A stretch of DNA of 50,398 bases, taken from positions 2,181,659 through 2,232,056 of the forward strand of contig MNCI01004872.1 in assembly GCA_015680685.1 (NCBI GenBank), written 5' to 3'. This document shows, in pieces, positions 42,778-50,398 of this stretch. A program made the position numbers and the translations under genes. The first letter of the stretch is position 1. Each line of letters starts with the position of its first letter. The stretch comes from Gnetum montanum. Lineage: Eukaryota > Streptophyta > Gnetopsida > Gnetales > Gnetaceae. The notes under the pieces are model-generated. The model did not search any database. It saw only the letters and a program-made list of their open reading frames with translations, and was not told the origin of the DNA.

Positions 42778-42941
42778 TTTTTGAATCTTTTTTTTTTATC
42801 ATATCAATAAAATAGCAAAATGGATACAACCGAAACGCAAAATTGGTATAACCTGAAAATTTTTGAATCTTTTTTTTTTATCATATCAATAAAATAGCGA
42901 AATCGATACAACGGAAAAGCAAAATTGGTATAACCCGAAAA
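42778..42941 (+). repeat. 82-bp tandem duplication
   Basis: Two copies begin TTTTTGAATCTTTTTTTTTT (42778) and TTTTTGAATC (42860). Both contain ATCATATCAATAAAATAGC, a GATACAAC segment and AAAATTGGTATAACC. Differences are few, so it is younger than most sequence around it. Confidence 0.85.
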
Positions 42942-43460
42942 CGAAATTGGTATTCATTTCAACGAATTTGTCATTCCAATTGCTATTCAAATTGACGAAT
43001 TTAACTGATCAAAGGAATAATAACCAAATGGAAAAAATTCACGTGAAGAATGACCACTACCCAACAGATATGCTTCAAAGAAGTTCAACTAAAGAGAAGG
43101 ATAATATTACAAGAAGAAAACAACAGAACCAAACACCTACAACTGCATTAGAAAGCCCCTTTGTAACAGATTCTCAGAAAAATGGAAAGAAAATTAAAAG
43201 ACAAAATCCCTGATATGGTCAAATTACAAATGCATGTATAGCAACCTAAAATGCAGCCAAGTGTGTTAACTGTTATGAAAATGTGGCAATGTTACAATCT
43301 CTTCTACATTTCCCAAAATATTTATAAAACTCTTTCTACACAGATGCAGCCTCAAAAGACGCAACCGAAGATTTGAGTGTTTTGTTCCAGCACGACAATA
43401 TAATGACAAAAAATCTGGCAAGATTCCAATTCCTGTTTCTTACATAATAAAGCTGTTTCA

Positions 43461-46400
43461 TTAACGTCCACGGCCACGCCCCCTTCCACGCCCACGACCA
43501 CGGCCACGGCCAAGAGGCTTCCCTGTTATTTTCTCAACAATAAGGAATTAAAGAATGATTGCTTGTTTAAATAGGTTAAGCACTGAAAGAGCTAATAAAT
43601 ACATCAGCCACACCAAATACACAGGTACAAACCTGCAGTTGGTTTCTTCGGCTTGATCTTAGGAGTGTCATCAATCAGCAATGTTTCTAAATTCAAGCTG
43701 TCTGGCAAAATATAGTATCGAATATTGTTGCCCCTCACACTGAGATGGTCAAGTGTAATGGGATTTTTCCCTTTCAATGTAAGCTTCACAGTCTTCAGAT
43801 GTGTGTTCATACTTATGTCAACACCTATACAAAATAAATGAAGATATTAATCATACTGCATGAATTAGATACCCATCTAGACCAGGTAAAGCTCTAATTT
43901 AAATACATTTCAATTATAGTAGGCAAAGTAATCCTTATCATCCATAAAACTTATAAAATTCTGTAACTCGTAGGTAAATTTTGTGACTTGAATCTTACAA
44001 TTCACTTGTTCAAATCCAGGAAATTATACTAGTAAAAAAGGAAATTCTTTAAGGGCATGTTTGGTTGGCTGCATTTGTAGATGTTAAATCCACAGATTCA
44101 CAAATCCAAACATATTACACCTCTGAAGGTGAAATCTGAAAGAATTGAAGAAAAAACAATAAAAATTGATGTAAAACAAGAATCCCAAGATTCATCTGGA
44201 TAAAACTATTTTAAAGACTATAACTAGAATCGACAAATGCAACATCGAGAATCATGCAACCAAACATGCCCTCCAAGAACTAGCCAATGCTCTTTTTTTT
44301 ACTTTACCAATAGATCCACCAGCTCTCCACACACAATAAAAGCTTTCAATTTCAATTTTACGGAAGTTGTTGACAAAATGCCAAAATGTCTATGATCTCT
44401 TTTCCCAGCTTTCATGAAAAACAATGTGTGCTTCTATCTCTACAGTGGTGCTATTGATTATTTGTTAAAAGAGCATTGCCTAATGAAATTCAGACGATAA
44501 AGAACACATGAAAAACAAGAAGAAATAATTCTTCTAAAAAAGGTGGTGGACAAACCTGTGATTGTGCCATGGACAACAGTACCATTCTTCAACTCAATAG
44601 ACACAGTTTCATTGTTCAGTTTCATCAGAAATCTGCAATAAAATATGTCATAACAAATAGATGCTAAAACATTTTTCCCTCAAGTACCACATGAATATTC
44701 CATCTAAGCATCCTATTAAGTAATGCCATTGCAAATTGACTACATAATAACTGGAATAGTATAGAAATCAAAAGTTTCCACCATTAAATTCAGGCACACA
44801 CTGCTACTGCAAACATCTTGGTAACTCGGTTTAGTCAAGTTCATGTACACTTTTCAAATATAAGAATATCCATGATCGATGAGCAGCTCACATTCATGTC
44901 TCTAAATTACAGAACGTTATTTATAATCTGCCCACTAACTGTCACCAACATTTACACCATTACTTCCACAGTTTGGGCTCAGCTACTAGTTTCACATATG
45001 GAAATGTTTTTACGTGAATAACTATAACAGGATGGTATGCACAAAATAACCGTGGAGCAAATTATCAACAAAATACTGGCAGGTCTTGCAACTCTGCTGA
45101 ACACTGCCAATATTATGGGATGAAATACCTTACTAAATGGAAATACAGTAAAAAGTTAGCAGCCGGCTGAAAATTTTGTGATTTCCACCATGAGTACGAT
45201 TTCAAATTTAATTGAGTTGGAGAAAGCATACATTCATAACAACCACTAAGGCCACAAGTAGCAGCAAGACCCACAGCTAAGAAACACACCACAAGTGAAG
45301 CTCAAACCAACAGCCTATTAGTTGACAATCCAACAATTCACCAGCAGTACTAAAGATTCCAAGAGAGATTATTTGGTTGGTCAGAAGTCAGAACCCAGAA
45401 TAAAAGGTATCCCAATTGAATATATAAGCCGTGTATGAAAAACATATGATCAAGCATTAGCAAGTACAAACTATCTGTGGCATAGTCTGAAATTGTGGAC
45501 GAAAGCATAAAACTGATGATACTGTCACAACATACCAACCAGTTTGGAAAAATCTAACACAAAAACGCAAGTTTATAAATAATCACACATAAAATTGGGA
45601 AAATTCATGAAAGTTAAAACTAACAAGGGAAACTTTTTTGTGTTGACTGAAAAGCATGTTTAAGTGATCTCCACATAATTTGACAGAAAGGCACATGTAT
45701 AGGATTTCAGGTCAACTATTAAAATCAAATTTGTAATTTAAATTAGGAAGAAGTGCCCAACTATAAATATGAAGCGCAAAGAAAACAAGAGGCAGGCAAC
45801 TTCTCTTTTCATCACTACATTTTGAAGTTTTGCTCAGATAAGCAGCACATCGTTCAACATCATTTCCTTGAACATTTGGCCAAGTTCAATAACATGTGTA
45901 CTAAAAATCAAATTTGTAGCCTTACTGAATTTCTGAATTCTAATTATATAGTCTAAACATAAAAAAGGGAACAACCATACAATTTCTCTTGGCCTCACCA
46001 TATTTCACATTTGTCTTCAGACAAGAAATACTTGTTGCAAAATCAAGTCTTCTCAAATCATTATTTCTCAAAAATAAAGTATAGTTAGTCATGCTTTAAC
46101 AAAACCAATTGTCAATTAATCACAATTCAATGTTCAAGGCCTAATACTTTTCCTACCTATTCCTACCCAAGACGAGAGGTTTTTTAAGATTGGCTAAAAG
46201 GATGAAAACCTGAAAAGGCACCCCAAAACTATTAGGCCTTACCCATTATGTAACCTTGGAAACTTTTTCATAAAGTGTTGTAAGGTTTTTTCTCATTGGG
46301 GATTATGTACTTAGAATTTTTTGGGGAACCTTTTGCTGTGAGCTGGCCACAATAGAACCAGGGTTTTTCATATGTTCAAAAAAATGTTAATTGATCATGA

Positions 46401-48006
46401 TTAAATCCAAGAAAAAGTACAACTGACGTAATCCAAAATATGCTGATTAAAATCGACTCAAATTTGAATCTACAACAAATAAAACCTGTGCAATTAAGAA
46501 CATATTCTTAAATCTACAATAACCACCATGAAAACTGACTTTTTAGTATGAGTAAATTATCACCAACACTCTGCCCCTATGTCCATATTTGTTTTCACTT
46601 GTTATAGATCAAGTGACAAACAAGGATACTTGATCTATAGCATGTACATTAGATATACATATCAAAGGAATCACTCAGCCAAAAGATGGTTAAGGGCAGA
46701 TTTAAACAAATAAAAAATAATTTGGAATAAAACACAAGTATTTAAGATCAAAAAATAAAAATAAGAGTCTTGTATAATCAAAGGTGAAAGAAAATTAAGA
46801 CCTGCTACATTATATGAAGCAAAATAGTGTTTGGGGTTAACTCATTATGAATCAAAATCATGTACCTAAGATATGTATGTTGTGATTGGTGATGGGTTGT
46901 CAAGAAAAATTTATATGAGAAATAAATATGTGAGAGGAAATTTAAACAATTGTTTGATAAAAAGACACTTTTTTAATATCCAAATAATTTGAAGAAGAGA
47001 CAAACCAAAATGGGAAGGTATTATTAGAAGATAAATGTTCAATTAGAATAAATCAAAAAAATATAGTTTGAAATGGCAAGAGCGAAAAAAACTCAACTAT
47101 AAAAAGCAAGCTATAATGATAACAAAGAAAATAGAAGGGGACGAAAACACAAGTTTTGAATCTACTCTAAAACTATAAATATGAGCCCCAGAATGTAAAA
47201 ATGTAGGGCTTAGGCAACGGCCCAGCCTGCTACTGCAGCTTACTACCAATCCTTCAATTTGTGTGCTTACTGACTCTATTCTAGAAGATTTTTATAAGTT
47301 AAACATTAAAAAGATGAACTACATTCTGGAATTCATGAAGCACGCAAATAAAAATTTGCATTTCATGAGCTCCAGTATACTGCAGCTTTGCCCAACTTAT
47401 CCTTCCAATCCCACAGCTTTTGGGTAAACGGACTTAAATTTTCACTTCTCCCAAAATGGCATTTTATCATGCTAGTTTTTACAGACACTTGTAGTTAGTG
47501 AGAATGCTAACTTACCTACAAAATCTGATTATGATCATCTTCAACCCTCACAAATGTAAACACACCTATGCCTTCCAAACTGGATTATTAGAAAAAAATA
47601 CTACCTACGAACGATATATCTATCGTATGTGTCAGAACCAAAGAGTTAAAACCCAGAAGATCAACGAAACAGTCTTTTCATGTTTGAGTTTCTTCAGAAA
47701 CTGCAGAACACTTCGATAGTTAGAATGGACTTAAACTGTATATCCTTGTTCTAATTTTCCCTCTTTACGACTCTCAAACCCAGCTTTTCTCTATGCCGTA
47801 AACAGCAGGCTTCTCCGCAATATTTCATGCTATTCCCACAATTCCTGAACTAAAGTAGCATCAACGCACAGTTGCGAGGGTCCAAATTCTAAACCGCAAA
47901 AACTTGAAAGCATTGCCGAAGAAACTAACCAAAACTTCGAAAAGCAACGAAACAAAAACAGAGAACTAAAGAACAATGAGAAGAGAAAATACCTCACGAG
48001 CTTCAT
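43461..48006 (-). CDS. SmD1: small nuclear ribonucleoprotein SmD1, four coding exons
   Basis: SmD1 is one of the seven Sm proteins that form the ring on U1, U2, U4 and U5 snRNAs in the spliceosome. Coding exons are 48006-47993, 44632-44556, 43824-43633 and 43522-43461; all junctions are GT-AG and in phase and give 114 aa. The start [15 protein letters not shown], then [15 protein letters not shown] and [17 protein letters not shown], form the Sm1 motif (about residues 6-47). [17 protein letters not shown] is the Sm2 motif (about 58-74). The tail is eight Gly-Arg repeats (residues 99-114), the usual target of arginine methylation and an SMN-type binding region. Length fits the family (human 119). 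Intron 1 is 3.36 kb, long for such a small gene. It looks intact and functional. Confidence 0.96.
44052..44272. mobile_element. MITE-like element in intron 2 of SmD1
   Basis: A 221-bp segment has terminal inverted repeats: AGGGCATGTTTGGTTG at the left and CAACCAAACATGCCCT at the right, an exact 16-bp match. The interior is AT-rich and non-coding, with subterminal similarity (GCATTTGT / ACAAATGC). The TIR sequence is of the GTTTGGTTG type common in plant MITEs. No clear target duplication is seen: left flank ATTCTTTA, right flank CCAAGAAC. Confidence 0.8.
44633..47992 (-). other. intron 1 of SmD1 (3,360 bp)
   Basis: It is bounded by GTATTTTC at the donor (after codons MKLV plus AG) and TATTGCAG at the acceptor. 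It is AT-rich with no long coding frame. I see no complete mobile element in it. About 46140-46385 differs in texture from the rest (CACCCCAAAACTATTAGGCC, TTTTGGGGAACCTTTTGCTG) and may be an old insertion, but no ends can be defined. Confidence 0.8.
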
Positions 48007-48053
48007 TGTGGCTTCTAAAAGCTAAAAGAAAAACCCTTGAAAAACCCGCTTCC

Positions 48054-48145
48054 CTGCAAATACGGAAAAAACCAGTGCTGGCTGGTATTATTTTAAGATA
48101 CCAATAACAGACCATAAAAGAGAAGTAGTAGTTCTGTAGCATTAC
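48054..48145 (-). other. probable 5' UTR intron of SmD1
   Basis: On the minus strand a donor CCACG|GTAATG at 48146/48145 and an acceptor TATTTGCAG|GGAAGC at 48054/48053 bracket 92 bp that is T-rich near its end. The exons on both sides are non-coding leader upstream of the ATG at 48006. It is predicted from splice signals only. Confidence 0.55.
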
Positions 48146-50100
48146 CGTGGAGGAGCGAAGGCAGGTGGGAGTGAAGATGGAGCTGTTCCAAAAAGAAATA
48201 CAGAAACCCTTGCAACGGAGCGAAGCTCTTGATTTCTGCTATGACGAGAGAACTTGCTCTTATTAGAAGTTCTTTGTTTGATATTTGAGCATGTTCTAGT
48301 ATTTTGAATCAAAATCGCACTTCAAAACCTGATGGTGCTACAAAAATGATAAATGTAAATACTAAATTTTCTTTATTATATGTTGACTGTATGCAAAAGT
48401 AATAAAACGGTGCCGGTGCCTATACATATATATATATGACACCCCTCAATATTTTTTTTTAAAAAAATTATTTATAGCGGTTGGTTAAGATAATACTTGA
48501 TTGCGTGAAGAAGGGTTCTAAACCTTGTCTCTAGGTTGATTAAGGGTGTTGGTGTGACCTCCGAATGCAAATAAGTTTTCTTCTTGGAATTTTTAAAATT
48601 GTTTTGTTAAGCTAGAAAATTTATGTGAGAAGAACAAGGCTACTCCTCTAAAGAATCATATAATGTGTCACCCTGTGCACAACTAACTTTTAGTAACTCC
48701 TCTAGCTAATGAGCAAGGGTAGTTTAAGTGGCAAGCATATGTTTTCTAAGGTGACATATTGTAAGGCATCGAGCTACTTGTGTTTTTACCTAGGCTTTAC
48801 TAAAGTATTATACTACTTTTGTATATGGTCTAGTTTAAGTTTCAACAACCTTGTAACTTTGGTTGATAAATTAATGCATTACCAAGAAAATTACATGGGC
48901 AAATAATTTCTTAAATACTTTAGAACTACAAACCACAAATTTCATGATAAGTATAGCATTGTCAAAATCAAAAGTAAACTAAATGCACACAAAGCTTGCA
49001 CAAGATCACTCAAAAATTGAAAGAAGGATGAACTTCTATTCACTTCAACTCAAGATGCAAGGCAAGTTACAATGGGAGGGGTTTACCTCCATTTATTCTT
49101 TTTGTGGAGTATTTTGTCTCTTGGAGCATACATGAAGGTTCTTGGCACCTTCTTGCTCTTTTTAGCAATTTTCTTAATCTCTACCATTCTAAGACCCTTT
49201 TTTTTTCTTCAAATAAAGACACTTATACCTCCTAATACATCAAAGTAAATACACCAACATCAAAATAAAGACTACCACTACTTCCTACTCTACTCAACAT
49301 CAAAGGAAATGTAGATGGCAAAGTTAGAAAGCATCAATTCATACTATTTCTAGTACACTTTATAACTAAATAACCAAATTACATGAAAAGTAGAGTTTGT
49401 TGTTGTTGTTTTGTTAGATTATTCTAAATGACATCCCTTACAATAAATGAATTATTTTTAATGATATGAGTTATTAATACCTCGATATTACAACAAACAC
49501 AAAAATCAATTACTATTCCTCAATATATCAAAACTACCTTCAGTGCATGTGACTTGATCTTACAAATTTTGTCATTATTATATCGTATTTTTGTATCCTA
49601 TATCATGATATCAAATAATCATACTTTATAAACAAAACCTTATTACAAAAGAAAGATTGCTCAATTGCTATACTACTTTTCTTCTCAAAATTTTTTGATT
49701 GAGATCATGTGAGGTGAGCAAAGGTTGGAAATGATAGTAGTGGATTATTGGAATTTATTTGGACTTATGATCCATCCTTAAAGCATACATTGAGATTCTT
49801 ATGCATCATCCTTAAAGCATTTATTATCAAACTTTATATTGGCTATTGGATATACAAATATATATTAAATTTAATCTAGTTTCCCATGATCAAGAGGGAA
49901 TTTCTTTGGTCAACTAGCAATTGACCTCTTAACCAAAATTATGGAGGAAGAAGTAATTGATTATTGAAACTATAACTAGATGATTATATGTACCTTTTTC
50001 TAGTAATAAATAGTTTAAATTGTTAGCTCATTAACTTCTTAGGCAAAAGGTTGCTATTTTGAGTCACACATCAAGCATCATTATATTCTTCTATAATTCA
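48146..50100. other. SmD1 upstream region and AT-rich intergenic sequence
   Basis: About 48146-48260 should hold the first leader exon and core promoter of SmD1, though no clear TATA box is seen. A short TA repeat lies at 48420-48438. A tRNA-like trace (GGTTGGTTAAGATAAT ... GGGTTCTAAACC) is at about 48478-48530. The rest is AT-rich with no coding signal; the frame at 48709-48906 has no recognisable domain. Confidence 0.45.
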
Positions 50101-50104
50101 AAGG

Positions 50105-50191
50105 TGGTGGGGGATGGGTGGGTGTTGAAACCATGAAATAACTATAATATAGTACAACCTAAGTTATATAGTCCAAGTATAACTTTATAAC
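50105..50191 (-). repeat. SINE-like repeat, 3' part, cut by LTR F
   Basis: Minus strand: AGTTATAAAGTTATACTTGG, ATATAACTTAGGTTGTACTA, ATAGTTATTTCATGGTTTCA and ACACCC. This is the 3' half of the family seen at 3681-4479 and 27211-27505. The tRNA-like head is missing because LTR F begins at 50192; it should lie beyond that element. Confidence 0.6.
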
Positions 50192-50398
50192 TGATGAGTG
50201 GCGAGGTACCCCTACACTCCACCATACGAATACGAGCGTACACGCACGATCCGGTCGAACTCCGCAGACTAAATGCCTTAACGCCACAAGAAACACTTGG
50301 GGTTAATCGTTCGTTGTCTTCTCAGGCTTGCTTGTATGTGTCACGGTGTATGGTTAAGCAAGTCTGAGGTATGTGATTTTTTTGGTATTTTCGGCTTT
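50192..50398 (-). repeat. LTR F: start of another gypsy LTR, truncated by the window end
   Basis: It begins TGATGAGTGGCGAGGTACCC and continues with the family's conserved U5 end (TTCGTTGTCTTCTCAGGCTT, GTATGGTTAAGCAAGTCTGA). It matches LTR C (reverse complement) better than A, B or E, for example CGCCACAAGAAACACTTGGG. Only 207 bp are in the window, so solo LTR or full element cannot be told. The expected target duplication is ATAAC (50187-50191). Confidence 0.9.

Larger units (their letters stand above)
40812..43460. other. intergenic region downstream of SmD1, AT-rich with short tandem duplications
   Basis: No gene recognised; the open stretches at 40816-41173 and 42947-43213 have no known motif. 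The stretch holds a 58-bp direct repeat (41622/41680), a 71-bp direct repeat (about 41762/41833) and an 82-bp direct repeat (42778/42860). The part nearest 43460 is the 3' UTR of SmD1. Confidence 0.5.

Noticed and set aside
46140-46385. Possible LTR or other insertion in SmD1 intron 1
   Set aside because: It differs in texture, but no terminal repeats, TSD or coding sequence can be found.
48478-48530. A further tRNA-like SINE head (GGTTGGTTAAGATAAT ... GGGTTCTAAACC)
   Set aside because: Only weak box similarity and no body matching the other families; left as a note in the intergenic entry.

Overview
This is nuclear DNA of a seed plant. The evidence is a split gene for the spliceosomal protein SmD1 with canonical GT-AG introns (one of 3.36 kb), Ty1-copia, Ty3-gypsy and LINE retrotransposons, tRNA-derived SINE-like repeats, a MITE-like element and scaffold gaps (runs of N at 27517-27759 and 39309-40117). 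Long introns plus a stack of old LTR retrotransposons, whose paired LTRs differ by roughly a tenth by eye, would fit a large slowly purging genome such as a conifer. That is an inference only.

Layout. 1-1783: 3' end of a decayed Ty1-copia element with its 3' LTR, plus strand. 1784-3148: a small minus-strand gene that I reconstruct as three phase-compatible exons (105 aa, product not recognised). 3545-4683: a cluster of tRNA-derived SINE-like repeats and G-rich tandem sequence. 4803-27164: a nest built from one family of Ty3-gypsy LTRs (ends TGATGAG...CTCATCA, primer site resembling the tRNA-Asp complement). Element B (minus, 5719-26683) sits in an ancient plus-strand LTR (G, 26684-27164). B is interrupted by complete element A (minus, 10401-20639, TSD ATTTG), by solo LTR D (plus, 5759-6686, TSD TATGG) and by a truncated LTR, C (plus, 4803-5718). 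27211-27505: two more SINE-like copies beside an N gap. About 28370-28730: remnants of a minus-strand copia gag/protease. 29117-36022: element E (minus, TSD TTTAT), which has both LTRs, gag and protease but has lost RT, RNase H and integrase. About 38480-40811: a 5'-truncated minus-strand LINE with an N gap across its RT core. 43461-48146: the SmD1 gene, minus strand. 50192-50398: the first 207 bp of another LTR of the gypsy family (F), inserted into a SINE-like copy.

Only two loci look like functional host genes: the small three-exon gene and SmD1. The rest is mobile-element sequence in several layers of decay. The most informative signals lie in the gypsy LTRs. C and D carry a block of large hairpins in U5 with compensatory base changes between copies. 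B, D and E carry palindromic GCGATATCGC arrays upstream of the TATA box, while element A carries an unrelated array of CTCTAATAATTAGAG palindromes in the same place. A and B share substitutions at catalytic residues of RNase H and integrase.
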